Positions 10,588-23,256 of a DNA stretch of 64,000 nucleotides are shown here, in pieces (positions within the stretch are counted from its first letter, which is position 1; each line of letters begins with the position of its first letter). The position numbers were made by a program, and so were the translations under genes. The notes under the pieces are model-generated. The model searched no databases and was not told the DNA's origin. It saw only the letters and a list, made by a program, of their open reading frames with translations. The DNA comes from Nemertoderma westbladi (Eukaryota > Xenacoelomorpha > Nemertodermatida > Nemertodermatidae), in NCBI GenBank assembly GCA_032718475.1, contig JAUCBJ010006999.1, forward strand, positions 55,295-119,294, written 5' to 3'.

Positions 10588-11737
10588 GATCGTCCAATGC
10601 GAGAGTTGTGACACATTTGTACATTTAAAATGTTACCGTAGGAAACGCAGTAATTTATTCTCCACCAGAAACAATCTTGAACCAAGTTTTCTCTGCAATA
10701 GCTGTATTTTTACCGAACTTCCCTTTCATGATACAATTTTAGAATCAGAAACCGACGATTCATTTCTCACATCGCCTCTGCAAACTCCAAGTGATGCTGA
10801 GAGTGAAACTTTTAATTTTTTTAAGAAAAAAGGTCTGCATTTTTTGCACTTAAACGCACGATCTCTGCTTCCAAAACTTTCCGAAATTCGTATTTTAATC
10901 AATAAATCCAACCCAGCAGTTTTAACAATCTCTGAAACTTGGCTCGATGATAGTGTTTCTGATGGAGAAATTTATATTGATAATTACGTAGTTTTACGTA
11001 AGGATAGGGACAGACACGGTGGTGGTGTCTGTACTTACATTCGATGTGATTTAGCTTTTAATCGTAGGGAAGATTTAGAGACTTGTGACGAAGTTTTACT
11101 GGTGGAACTTTTACTTCCTAAAACTAAACCTATTTTAATCGGTACTTTATATCGGCCCCCTAAACAATCAGATTTTTTGCAAAATTTTGAAAATACAATT
11201 TTATGTAATCTTAGGTCAGACTGTGAAATATATTTCTTAGGTGATTTTAATATCTGTTACCATCACAAAGCATCCCCCATCTGTAAACATTACCAAAGTA
11301 TTTTAAATTTGTTTGGTTTAAAACAAATTATTCGAGATTCTACCAGAATTACCAGTAAAACTTCTACTTTACTAGATCACATCCTTTGTAATAATACCGA
11401 TATTATTTCTCAATCTGGGGTTTTACCTATAGGTCTAAGCGATCATTTTATAGTTTTTTGCACAAGAAAGACACAAAAATCTTTTTTCGGGGATCATAAA
11501 ACAGTAACAGTTAGGTCTATGAAAAATTACAGCAAGGAACGCTTTTTAAGTTTGTTAGTTAATTCTGACTGGGAACCCTGTTTTAAGGCCGCTGACATTA
11601 ACCTTGCGTACACTGTTTTTAAAGATATATTTTTAAAGGCACTTAATACTGTAGCACCAATTAAAGAAATTAGTCTTAAACAACGCACTGAGCCCTGGAT
11701 GACCTCGGGTATTCTTAGTAATATCAGAGAGAGATAA
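10505..11737 (+). pseudogene. PHD-finger remainder plus apurinic endonuclease (CR1/L2 type)
   Basis: The real continuation of the leader frame enters here around 10575. Residues about 32-70 complete the finger (CESCDTFVHLKCY, then FLCNSC). The endonuclase-exonuclease-phosphatase domain follows: HLNARSLLPK, the catalytic-type SETWL, a GGVCTYIR strand, LGDFNI and finally GLSDHF. The frame ends in a stop at 11735-11737. The coding sense continues at once one frame over, so this is a frameshift in a GA-rich run, not a natural end. The first ~25 residues of the frame are out-of-frame translation of the 2A region. Confidence 0.85.
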
Positions 11738-11741
11738 CTAT

Positions 11742-13078
11742 TTGTATAAATTTAGGATATACCGTGTTTTAGCTGATTATAATAATTACTGCAAATATAG
11801 AAACCTTGTCCAACGGGAAATAAAAAAAGCTAAATCTGAATATTTGTACAACAAAATAAGTGAGAATAAAGATAATCCAAAAAGTCTATGGTCTACCCTA
11901 AAATCTTTAGGTTATAAAAACCTTAAATCTAAATCGAATATTGTTCTGCAAGATAACGGTGAGCTGATTCATGATCATACTCTAGTTAGTAATTTATTTA
12001 ATAATTATTTTACTAATGTTGCCTCTAATTTAGTTAAGAAATTACCGTTATCAAGTAATAAATATAGTATAGGGTCCGAAACTCTAAAAAATTTTTATTT
12101 AGAAAAGTTACAAAATTCAGAAAAGTTATTTTTAAAACCCGTTTCTGAGGATTTCGTTTTTAAAAATCTACTTAGCCTATCAGCCTCAAAAAGTACCGGT
12201 CTAGATCTAATACCTGCCCGTTTTCTTAAGGATGGTGCTGAAGTACTTAAAGTGCCTATTACTTTTATTATTAATTACTCTATCGTAGATAATATAGTAC
12301 CAGACGAACTGAAATTAGCTAAGGTTGTTCCTCTGTATAAAAAGAATAGTAAAGTAGAACCCTGTAATTACAGACCTGTTAGTATCTTAAGTATTGTATC
12401 TAAAATTCTAGAACGTTCTGTTTTTCTACAGCTGGAGGCACATCTTAGTAGGCTAAATCTGATCTATGAACTTCAGTCCGGTTTTCGTAAATCATATTCT
12501 ACAGACACCTGCCTTATTAACTTAACTGATACAATTAGATGTAATAACGCAAAGGGTTTATATACTGGTATGGTAATGTTGGACCTACAAAAGGCTTTCG
12601 ATACTGTAGATCACGAAATTCTGCTTGGTAAGTTAGGCCTGATGGGTGTAGGTTCTATAGACTGGTTCAAGTCCTACCTGTCAGACAGAGGTCAAACTGT
12701 AGTCATTAGCAAATCGCTGTCTACTGTACAAGAGATTACCTGTGGTGTACCGCAAGGTAGTATATTAGGTCCTCTGCTTTTTGTATGCTATGTAAATGAT
12801 ATGATAAGTAGTATAGATCCCGATTTTAAACTGATTTTATATGCCGACGACAGTGCTCTTATTTTCTCTCATAAAGATCCTATCCATATTTCCCAAAAGT
12901 TAAGTGCAGTTCTAGAATCCTGTAATGAGTGGTTGGTTGATAATAAGCTATCCATTCACTACGGTAAAACTGAAAGTATTTTGTTTGGTTCCGAAAGAAA
13001 GTTAAAGAAGGTAACTAAGTTTGAAGTCACTAGTAATGGACATAAGATTGAAAATAAAAAGGAAGTTAAATATTTAGG
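11742..13078 (+). pseudogene. CR1/L2-like reverse transcriptase, N-terminal part
   Basis: This is the finger and palm of the reverse transcriptase: NYRPVSILS, a SGFRKSYST segment, [15 protein letters not shown] (first catalytic Asp), [13 protein letters not shown] and YADD at residues 367-370 (12840-12851). The domain is cut at 13078 by the inserted RTE, and its C-terminal part resumes at 15640. By chance the insertion kept the reading frame, so one open frame of 1238 codons (11742-15458) runs from this reverse transcriptase into the inserted one. Confidence 0.9.
12949..13078 (+). repeat. Left copy of a 130-bp target-site duplication
   Basis: It is identical to 15510-15639 by eye over all 130 bases. 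It is CR1-like coding sequence that was single-copy before the RTE inserted. Confidence 0.93.
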
Positions 13079-15509
13079 ATTGTTTTCGGCTGGAACCCAG
13101 TTCAAGAAGCGAACTGGAAAGCTATGGACTCATAGTGGACCCAGTGGTCACAAGTCCCAGATAGACCATATTCTGTTTCGTAGGAAATACAGGAGCTCTA
13201 TACAAGACTGTAATGCATTTACACTTCGACCCTTCTCCAGTGATCACCGCCTTATTGTGGCCAAGGTAAGACTTAGTCTGCGTGCTAGCAGAACAACGAA
13301 ATCTGCCTTGCCGCGGCATGACTGGTCCTCTCTGTTGCAACAGCCAAGTGTGAGATCCAGCTTCACACTACAGCTGAGCAACAGGTATGAGGCTCTTGCC
13401 TCTGAGGCGGCAGATCACTGTGAGGGCTATACTGCCTTTACAGAAGCAGTTAAGTTAGCAGCTGCAGAAACAGTTCCTGTATACCCTCGAAACAGGAAAA
13501 GGGCCCCCTGGACTGACAACAAAATTCAAAAGTGCCGAAATGACCTTCATAAGGCGCAGAAAGAGTCCCGACTCAAACAGACTACAGCGGCCAAGAATGC
13601 AGTTAAGGCTGCATCTAGGTCCCTCAACAGGCAGTACTCTGTTAATCTACAGGAGCTAATAAACCAACAGGTTGATGCCATCAATGATGCTGACGACAGC
13701 AGGCAATCATCCCAGGCATGGAAATCGATCAATCTGCTTACTGGGCGGAAAAGCCAACCAACCACCAAGGTTAAGGCTGAATCACCAGCCGATCGCCTCA
13801 ATGGTTGGAAAGCCCACTTTGAAAAGCTCCTCAATAATGACAGGGTATTGCCTGATAACTTTATAGAAGTAAAGGTGTCTGAGTCTGTACTCCCAGATAT
13901 TCCCATTGGCGATATCTCCTTTGCAGAAGTGAAGGCTGCTGCAAAGAGCATTAAGACCAATCGTGCCAGTGGAGTAGATGGTGTTCCCCCTGAGGTCTTT
14001 AAAATACCTGAGTGTTTAAAGCTCATCTATCCCATCATAGTAGACATGTACCGTACAACAAGAGTTCCACAAGAAATGAAAACAAATAAGTTGGTGCCAG
14101 TTCCCAAGAAGGGCAACCTAACACTCTATGGTTCTTTTCGGGGAATCTCATTGATCTCGATTGCTGCAAAGCTATACAATAGGATTCTATTAAATCGCAT
14201 CAGGGATCCCATTGAGAGACTGCTCCGTGGAAATCAGAATGGGTTCCGTAAAGGTCGTGGGACCATGGAGCCCATTTTGGCACTTAGAAGGATAATTGAA
14301 GAATTATCAAAAAAGAAAGACAGGCATCTGGCTGTTATCTTTGTTGACTTCTTCAAGGCCTTTGATTCAGTCTCTCGATCACGTATGTTCAGCATACTTT
14401 CATTATATGGGATTCCTGATGAAATTATTGCAGCAATCAGATCAGTATACGATGGTTCGACAACATTTGTGTCTACTGTTGACGGTGACACAGAACCATT
14501 TGAAGTGTTATGGGGCGTCCTCCAAGGAGACACACTTGCACCATTCTTGTTCATTATTGTGGTTGACTATGTTCTACGCATGTCCTTAGATCATCATAAT
14601 GATGATGGGGTGATGATAACTCCACCTACTGGCTCCAGAAGTCGAGGAAATCCTGCCAAGTACCTAACTGATCTAGACTTTGCTGATGACTTAGGAGTAC
14701 TCTCAGAATCATTAGAGGGAGCCCAACGGCTCCTCAGCTCATTAGAACATGCTGCTTCTAGTGTTGGTCTTTTTATTAACTCCAGAAAGACCAAAATTCT
14801 GACAGTTAACTTTGAAAGTCCTCAGCAAGTCTCTGATCGGATGAGCATAAGCTCAAAGGATGGTATGCTTGAGCATGTGGACGACTTCTGTTACCTGGGA
14901 TCATGGATCCGGAAGTCAGGTGAGGACCTTCGAATACGTAAGGGAAAGGCATGGGCAGCCTTGAATAGGCTTTCCAGGATTTGGAAGTCACCGAGAATTA
15001 ATCGGAAACTTAAGGTCCGATTATTTAGAGCAGCAGTAGTTCCAGTACTCCTCTATGGGAGTCCATGCTGGGCTCTAACTGCTGAGGACACCAAATCTCT
15101 GGATGGCACATTCACAAGAATGCTACGCCGGGTTCATTGTGTCAAGTACAATGCACACATCTCCAACCAGACACTATATAACATTGGAGGTGTCTCATTG
15201 GTTCCCCCAAGCTTGACACTAGAACAAAATCGCCTCCGCTTTGCAGGACATTGCTTTCGCCGTGAGGACCAGCCAGTGCATAATCTTGTACTTTGGCAGC
15301 CTCATGGAGTGAATAAGCATGGTGGACAGCCCATGACTTTCTTGAGACGCATCTTAAAGGACACTGGCCTTAAAGATGCGGATGATCTAGCAAATGTCAT
15401 GGGTGATAGGGAGTTGTGGCGGTGCAATTTTGTTGACAAGCCGGCACAGCATTCTTAAAAATGCAGCTGCAACGCAGCATGCCGATCCTAGTAGTAGTAG
15501 TAGTAGTAG
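13079..15509 (+). mobile_element. Nested, 5'-truncated RTE-like retrotransposon
   Basis: The insert starts inside the endonuclease C-terminus ([14 protein letters not shown], then [14 protein letters not shown]). It has a complete reverse transcriptase: [26 protein letters not shown] and FADD at 14679-14690. The C-terminal [12 protein letters not shown] and LVLWQPHG signatures are typical of RTE-clade proteins. The stop is at 15456-15458. A 3' end of about 30 bp (GCAGCTGCAACGCAGCATGC) and a (TAG)n tail follow. It is flanked by the 130-bp duplication at 12949 and 15510. Sequence quality and the identical duplication suggest a recent event. The same family left short tails at 5870, 7445, 7755, 23860 and 25013. 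Confidence 0.92.
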
Positions 15510-15639
15510 TATCCATTCACTACGGTAAAACTGAAAGTATTTTGTTTGGTTCCGAAAGAAAGTTAAAGAAGGTAACTAAGTTTGAAGTCACTAGTAATGG
15601 ACATAAGATTGAAAATAAAAAGGAAGTTAAATATTTAGG
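15510..15639 (+). repeat. Right copy of the 130-bp target-site duplication
   Basis: It follows directly after the (TAG)n tail of the nested RTE and matches 12949-13078 base for base. Single-copy CR1-like sequence continues after it. Confidence 0.93.
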
Positions 15640-16270
15640 CGCCACATTGGATAACTGCTTATCAGGAGAAAGTACAGTGAAAAATATTTTCTCGAAAGTT
15701 AACAGTAGGCTTAGGTTTCTATACAGAAATAAAAATAGTTTGAACACCGACTCCCGCAAGTTACTTTGCTCTTCTTTAATACAGTGTCACATGGACTATG
15801 CGTGCTCTTCTTGGTATGAAGGCTTAACCAAACAGCTTAAATGTAAATTACAAGTAGCTCAGAATAAAGTAGTACGATTTATTAAAGACTACAAACCTAG
15901 GCACCACCTAACTCCAGATGACTTTTCTGAATCTGGACTACTTAACTTAGATAGTAGAGTTAAGCAGCTACGCCTTAACCATGTGCATAAAGTGTATAAT
16001 GGTAAATGTCCCAATTACCTAAAACAAAAATTCAACAGAGTACGCGATACACACTCTTACAGTACCAGAGCTAGTGCTTCAAACTTCTACCTCCCGAATT
16101 GTAAATCCTTTGAATCTGATACTTTCTTTTTTAACGGCATAAAAAATTGGAACGCTCTGCCTAATGAAATTAAAAGCCTAGATAATCAACATTCTTTTAA
16201 ATCTGCAGTTAAATCTCACCTCCGTGTGCAATGTAAAAATAGGTACAATAGTCCTACAGTAAGTTATTAG
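15640..16270 (+). pseudogene. CR1/L2-like reverse transcriptase, C-terminal part
   Basis: This resumes the interrupted protein (GATLDNCLSG, then LLCSSLIQCHMDYACSSWY and QNKVVRFIK) and ends with NRYNSPTVSY and a TAG stop. These are the thumb and C-terminal signatures of CR1/L2/Daphne-type proteins. An open frame from 15461 includes the RTE 3' end and the second duplication copy. The coding order shows it belongs to the element starting near 10216. Confidence 0.9.
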
Positions 16271-17435
16271 TTTATTAATTATTTACTATTTATACTGTAA
16301 TTACGTTTTATAATAAATTGTTCTGTACATTACATCTTTATCGTTGAGTCGGGCATTGTCACGCTCTCGGTAAAGTTGTACATGTACATAGTGTAATTAC
16401 GTTTTATATTGGTTTTAGGTTAGCGTAGTGTAATATTGTATTTGTAACCAAGTAACATAAAGGACCCCCTTGGAAATAAGCTGCAAAGCTTTAGGGGTAA
16501 TCCTATATGTTATGTTGGACAATACTTTTATACCGGTACATTGTTTGGTGTATTTGTTATTGTTTTTACATAATGTATAAATAAATCTATCTATAAGATA
16601 AGATGCTGTGATTTTCGAACAAACAACCATAAATGGTATCCTATTTGTCGGTGTAGCCTAGGTGTTACAACTCCATAATAAAGCAGGCATTAAGGGTTAA
16701 ATGGTGGTGTAATTCTCACGGTGCCAAGTAAATGTAACATTTTATTAGGCCTTTTATGTTTATAGGGCCTACTACTGTACATTATTTTCTTAAATTTGCA
16801 AATTAAATTACTAATTTAAGAAATTAAATTAAATTAGGTTGTTGTTTGGTTTTCCAGTTTCTGAATTTGAAGAAAATAATTGAAAAATAGATATAATTAA
16901 ATTCATGGTAATATAACGTCTAATTTATATGTGAACTAATTTAAACTAATACGCAGTACAGTCTCTTGTATGTATTTAACAAATTTTAATGTTTTGGGTC
17001 TAATTTCTATTCTATTTTACATCGAAATTCGACTAAACTGCGGTTTTTTGAATATAAAGCTAGAGAAATCGACAAAATCCAAGATAAAGTTGTTTCCTAA
17101 TAATGGCCTGATTAGATGTTGACAACATTATCGCATCTTCATTTATTAGGAATTGAAATGATAAACTTTTATAATAAACTTGTTTGATAAACCTTTGTGA
17201 TTAATTTGTGATAATGAATTGCATTACTACTTTTATTTTTGTAAACTCATTCAATGATTACAGTTTATTCGATAACCAAACGAATGACATTGTACTATCA
17301 GTTTTCATTTGGAAAATCTAATTTTTGTTCCATTACGGATTTACAATAGAACTTTGTATAGCAGGGTAGCAACAATCAAACCACGGGATTATTTATTTGC
17401 CTTGCATCTTCAATTTCTCGTAAATTACATACAAC
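16271..17435. other. CR1-like 3' UTR, then AT-rich intron
   Basis: To about 16600 this is the 3' UTR of the CR1-like element, ending in short ATCTATA repeats as such elements do. From 16600 to 17435 the sequence is AT-rich with no recognised gene. Confidence 0.55.
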
Positions 17436-17461
17436 GGGGTGGGGGGGGGGGGGGGGGGGGG
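17436..17461. repeat. G-run bordering the 63-bp satellite
   Basis: GGGG-T-G21 on the plus strand, about 75 bp before the satellite starts. It is a G-quadruplex candidate, mirrored by another G-run just after the satellite. Confidence 0.85.
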
Positions 17462-17534
17462 CGTGGTAGGGGGCATTCCCGGGGAATGTGAACAAACATT
17501 GTATGACGTCTCGTACCAACTCTGAACATATATT

Positions 17535-20500
17535 GCTTTGGAAATCATAGTGGATGGGTTTACTGTGGAAGATCATCCATGGTGGTGAACAGGCATTCTT
17601 TCTGGAAACCGTTTGGAGGGGTTTACAGTGGAAGATCACCCGTAGTGGTGAACAGGCATTCCTTTGGGAAACAGCGTGGAAGGGTTTACAGTGGAAGATC
17701 ACCCATAGTGGTGAACAGGCATTCCTTTGGGAAACAGTGTGGAAGGGTTTACAGTGGAAGATCACCCATAGTGGTGAACAGGCATTCCTTTGGGAAACAT
17801 AATGGAAGGGTTTACTGTCGAAGATCACCCATTTTGGTGAATAGAATTTCCTTTGCGAAACAGAGTGCAATGGTTTAACTTGGAAGATCGCCCATGGTGG
17901 TGAACATGCATTCCTTTAGGAAACAGAATGGAAGGGTTTACTGTGGAAAATAACCCATGGTGGTGAACAGCCATTCCGTTGGGAAACAGAATGGAAGGGT
18001 TTACTGTGGAAGATAACCCATGGTGGTGAACATGCATTCCTTTAGGAAACAGTGTGGATGGATTCACTGTGGAAGATCACCCATGGTGGTGAACAGGCAT
18101 TCCTTTAGGAAACAGAGTGGAATGGTTTACTGTGGGAGATCACCCATGGTGGTGAACAGGTATTCCTTTGTGAGACAGGGTGGAAGGCTTTACTGTGGAA
18201 GATCACCCATGGTGGTGAACAGACATTCCTTTGGGAAACAGTGTGGACGGGTTTACCGTGGAAGGTCACAAATGGGGTTGAACAGGCATTCGTTTGGGAA
18301 ACAGTGTGGAAGGGTTTACAGTGGAAGATCACCCATAGTGGTGAACAGGCATTCCTTTGGGAAACATAATGGAAGGGTTTACTGTGGAAGATCACCCAAT
18401 TTGGTGAACAGACTTTCCTTTGCGAAACAGAGTGGAATGGTTTAACGTGGAAGGTCGCCAATGGTGGTGAACAGGTATTCCTTTGTGAGACAGGGTGGAA
18501 GGGTTTACTGTGGAAGATCATGCATGTTGGTGAACAGGCATTCCTTTGGGAAACAATGTGGAAGGGTTTACAGTGGAAGATCACCCATAGTGGTGAACAG
18601 GCATTCCTTTGGGAAACATAATGGAAGGGTTTACTGTGGAAGATCACCCAATTTGGTGAACAGACTTTCCTTTGCGAAACAGAGTGGAATGGTTTAACGT
18701 GGAAGATCACCCATGGTGGTGAACACGCATTCCTTTAGGAAACAGAGTGGAAGGGATTACTGTGAAAGATCACCCATCGTGGTGAACAGGCATTCCTTTA
18801 TGAAAAAGGGTGGAAGGGTTTACTGTGGAAGATCATCCATGGTGGTGAACAGGCATTCTTTCAGGAAACCGTGTGGAAGGGTTTTTCAGTGGAAGATCAC
18901 CCATAGTGGTGAACAGGCATTACTTTGGGAAACAGTGTGTAAAGGTTTACAGTGGAAGATCAACCATAGTGTTGAACAGGCATTCTTTCAGGAAACCGTG
19001 TGGAAGGGTTTTTCAGTGGAAGATCACCCATAGTGGTGAACAGGCATTCCTTTGGGAAATATAATGGAAGGGTTTACTGTGGAAGATCACCCATTTTGGT
19101 GAACAGACCATTGTGTTGAACAGGCATTCGTTTGGGAAACAGAATGGAAGGGTTTACTGTGGAAGATAACCCATGGTACTGAACAGGCATTCCTTTAGGA
19201 AACAGAGTGGAAGGATTAACTGTGGAAGATAACCCATGTTGGTGAACGGGCATTTCGTTGGGAAACAGAATGGAAGGGTTTACAGTGGAAGATAACCCAT
19301 GGTGGTGAACATGCATTCCTTTAGGAAACAGTGTGGAAGGGTTTACAGTGGAAGATCACCCATGGTGTTGAACAGGCATTCCTTTGGAAAACATAATGGA
19401 AGGGTTTACTGTGGAAGATCACCCATGGTGGTGAACAGGTATTCCTTTGGGCAACAGAGTGGAATGGTTTACTGTGGGAATCACCCATAGTGATGAACAG
19501 GCATTCCTTTAGGAAACAGTTTGGAAGGGTTTACTGTGGAAGATCACCCATGGGGATGAACAGGCATTCCTTTGGGAAACATAATGGAAGGGTTTACTGT
19601 GGAAGATCACACATGGTGGTGAACAGGTATTCCTTTGGGCAACATGGTGCAATGGTTTATTGTGGGAATCACACATAGTGATGAACAGGCATTCCTTTAG
19701 GAAACAGTGTGGAAGGGTTTACTGTGGAAGATCACCCATAGTGGTGAACAGGCATTCCTTTGGGAAACAGTGTGGAAGGGTTTACTGTGGAAGATCAGCC
19801 ATGGTGGTGAACAGGCATTCCTTTGGGAAACAGTTGAAGGATTTACTGCGCAAGATCACCCATGGTGGTGAACAAGCATTCCTTTGTGAAACAGAATGGA
19901 AGGGTTTACTGTGGAAGATCAGCCATGGTGGTGAACAAGCATTCCTTTAGGAAACAGTTGAAGGATTTACTGTGTAAGATCACCCATGGTGGTGAACAAG
20001 CATTCCTTTGTGAAACAGAATGGAAGGATTTACTGTGGAAGATCAGCCATGATAGTGAACAGGCATTCCTGTAGGAAACAGTTGAAGGATTTACTGTGCA
20101 AGATCACCCTTGGTGGTGAACAGGCATTCCTTTAGGAAACAGAGTGGAAGGGTTTACTGTGGAAGATCACCCATGGTGGTGAACAGGCATTCCTTTGTGA
20201 AACAGGGTAGAATGATTTACTGCAGAACATCACCCATGGTGGTGAACAGGGCATTTCTTTAGGATACAGTGTGGAAGGGTTTACTGTGGAAGATCACCCA
20301 TGGTGGTGAACAGGCATTCCTTTAGGAAACAGAGTGGAAGGGTTTACTGTGGAAGATCACCCATGGTGGTGAACAGGCATTCCTTTAGGAAACAGAGTGG
20401 AAGGGTTTACTGTGGAAGATCACCCATGGTGGTGAACAGGGATTCCTTTAGGAAACAGAGTGGAAGGGTTTACTGTGGGAGATCCCCCATGGTGGTGAAC

Positions 20501-23217
20501 AGGCATTCCTTTAGGAAACAGTTGAAGGATTTACTGTGCAAGATCAGCCATGGTGGTGAACAAGCATTCCTTTGTGAAACAGAATGGAAGGGTTTACTGT
20601 GGAAGATCAGCCATGGTGGTGAACAGGCATTCCTTTAGGAAACAGTTGAAGGATTTACTGTGGAAGGTCACCCATGGTTGTGAACAGGATTTCCTTTAGG
20701 AAACAGAGTGGAAGGGTTTACTGTGGAAGATCACCCATGGTGGTGAACAGGGATTCCTTTAGGAAACAGAGTGGAAGGGTTTACTGTGGAAGATCAGCCA
20801 TGGTGGTGAACAGGCATTCCTTTAGGAAACAGTTAAAGGATTTACTGTGCAAGATCACCCATGGTGGTGAACAGGCATTCCTTTAGGAAACAGTTGAAGG
20901 ATTTACTGTGGAAGATCACCCATGGTTGTGAACAGGATTTCTTTAGGAAACAGAGTGGAAGGGTTTACTGTGGAAGATCACCCATGGTGGTGAACAGGCA
21001 TTCCTTTAGGAAACAGAGTGGAAGGGTTTACTGTGGAAGATCATCCATGGTGGTGAACAGGCATTCCTTTAGGAAACAGAGTGGAAGGGTTTACTGTGGA
21101 AGATCACCCATGGTGGTGAACAGGGATTCCTTTAGGAAACAGAGTGGAAGGGTTTAATGTGGAAGATCACCCATTGTGGAGAACAGGCATTCCTTTATAG
21201 GAAACATAGTGGAAGGGTTTACTGTGGAAGATCACCCATGGTGGTGAACAGGGATTCCTTTGTGGAACAGGGTGGAAGCGTTTACTGTGGAAGATCACCC
21301 ATGGTGGTGAACAGGCATTCCTTTTGGAAACAGAGTGGAAGGGTTTACTGTGGAAGATCACCCATGGTGGTGAACAGGCATTCCTTTAGGAAACAGAGTG
21401 GAAGGGTTTACTGTGGAAGACATCCATGGTGGTGAACAGGCATTCCTTTAGGAAACAGAGTGGAAGGGTTTACTGTGGAAGATCACCCATGGTGGTGAAC
21501 AGGGATTCCTTTAGGAAACAGAGTGGAAGGGTTTACTGTGGAAGATCACCCATGGTGGTGAACAGGGATTCCTTTAGGAAACAGAGTGGGGGGGTTTACT
21601 GTGGAAGATCAGCCATGGTGGTGAACAGGCATTCTTTCAGGAAACCGTGTGGAAGGGTTTACAGTGGAAGATCACCCATGGTGGTGAACAGGCATTCCTT
21701 TAGGAAACAGAGTGGAAGGGTTTACTGTGGAAGATCACCCATGGTGGTGAACAGGCATTCCTTTAGGAGACAGAGTGGAAGGGTTTACTGTGGAAGATCA
21801 TCCATGGTGGTAAACAGGTATTCCTTTAGGAAACAGAGTGGAAGGGTTTAATGTGGAAGATCACCCATGGTGGTGAACAGGCATTCCTTTAGGAGACAGA
21901 GTGGAAGGGTTTACTGTGGAAGATCACCCATGGTGGTAAACAGGTATTCCTTTAGGAAACAGAGTGGACGGGTTTAATGTGGAAGATCACCCATGGTGGT
22001 GAACAGGCATTCCTTTAGGAAACAGAGTGGAAGGGTTTAATGTGGAAGATCACCCATGGTGGTGAACAGGCATTACTTTAGGAAACAGAGTGGAAGGGTT
22101 TAATGTGGAAGATCACCCATGGTGGTGAACAGGCATTCCTTTAGGAAACAGAGTGGAAGGGTTTAATGTGGAAGATCACCCATTGTGGAGAACAGGCATT
22201 CCTTTATAGGAAACATAGTGGAAGGGTTTACTGTGGAAGATCACCCATGGTGGTGAACAGGGATTCCTTTGTGGAACAGGGTGGAAGCGTTTACTGTGGA
22301 AGATCACCCATGGTGGTGAACAGGCATTCCTTTTGGAAACAGAGTGGAAGGGTTTACTGTGGAAGATCACCCATGGTGGTGAACAGGCATTCCTTTGTGG
22401 AACAGGGTGGAATGATTTACTGCAGAAGATCGGCCATGGTGGTGAACAGGCATTCCTTTAGGAAACAGAGTGGAAGGGTTTACTGTGGAAGATCACCTAT
22501 GGTGGTGAACAGGCATTCCTTTGTGGAACAGGGTGGAATGATTTACTGCAGAAGATCGGCCATGGTGGTGAACAGACATTCCTTTAGGAAACAGAGTGGA
22601 AGGGTTTACTGTGGAAGATCACCCATGGTGGTGAACAGGCATTCCTTTTGGAAACAGAGTGGAAGGGTTTACTGTGGAAGATCACCCATGGTGGTGAACA
22701 GGCATTCCTTTGTGGAACAGGGTGGAATGATTTACTGCAGAAGATCGGCCATGGTGTTGAACAGGCATTCCTTTAGGAAACAGAGTGGAAGGGATTACTG
22801 TGTAAGATCACCAATGGTGGTGAACAGGCATTCCTTTAGGAAGCAGAGTGGAAGGGTTTACTGTGGAAGATCACCCATGGTGGTGAACAGGCATTCCTTT
22901 AGGAAACAGAGTGGAAGGGTTTACTGTGGAAGATCACCCATGGTGGTGAACAGGTATTCCTTTAGGAAACAGTTGAAGGATTTACTGTGCAAGATCACCC
23001 ATGGTGGTGAACAAGCATTCCTTTAGGAAACAGAGTGGAAGGGTTTATTGTGGAAGATCACCCATGGTGGTGAACAGGCATTCCTTTAGGAAACAGAGTG
23101 GAAGGGTTTAATGTGGAAGATCACCCATGGTGGTGAACAGGCATTCCTTTAGGAAACATAGTGGAAGGCTTTACTGTGGAGGATCACCCATGGTGGTGAA
23201 CAGGCATTCCTTTAGGA
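17535..23217. repeat. 63-bp satellite, about 90 units
   Basis: The unit contains GGAAGATCACCCATGGTGGT, then GAACAGGCATTCCTTTAGGA, then AACAGAGTGGAAGGGTTTACTGT. The period is 63 bp, with frequent variants about 2 bp shorter (AAACAGTTGAAGGATTTACTG) and a few longer ones. The left third holds older, more diverse variants (GTGGAAGGGTTTACAGTGG, CATAGTGGTG). The right part is more homogeneous. A stretch at about 21140-21370 recurs at 22150-22380 with a 1009-bp offset (16 units plus 1 bp), so blocks have duplicated. Since 63 is a multiple of three, many 60-290 codon frames stay open on both strands, but shorter units break them and the changes look neutral. Confidence 0.95.
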
Positions 23218-23232
23218 ATTCTTTTATTTGGA

Positions 23233-23256
23233 GGGGGGGGGGGGGGTGGGGGAGGG
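23233..23256. repeat. G-run after the satellite
   Basis: G-rich run with a single T and a single A, starting 15 bp after the last satellite unit. Confidence 0.85.

Larger units (their letters stand above)
10216..16600 (+). mobile_element. CR1/L2-like non-LTR retrotransposon with 2A peptide, interrupted
   Basis: In order it contains a short leader frame with a 2A motif and half a PHD-like finger, the rest of the finger with an apurinic endonuclease, a YADD reverse transcriptase and a C-terminal domain, then a 3' UTR ending in an AATAAATCTATCTATA-type stretch near 16600. The coding part is broken by a frameshift near 10560, a second at about 11735 in a GA-run, and an RTE insertion at 13079-15509. 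It is therefore inactive, but amino-acid similarity to the family is still high. It lies in the 15-kb intron of the host gene, antisense to it. Confidence 0.9.

Noticed and set aside
17554-23026. Many 60-286 codon frames in the 63-bp satellite, resembling a repeat protein
   Set aside because: The period is a multiple of three, so several frames are open on both strands. Short units break every frame and no start, end or splice context exists.
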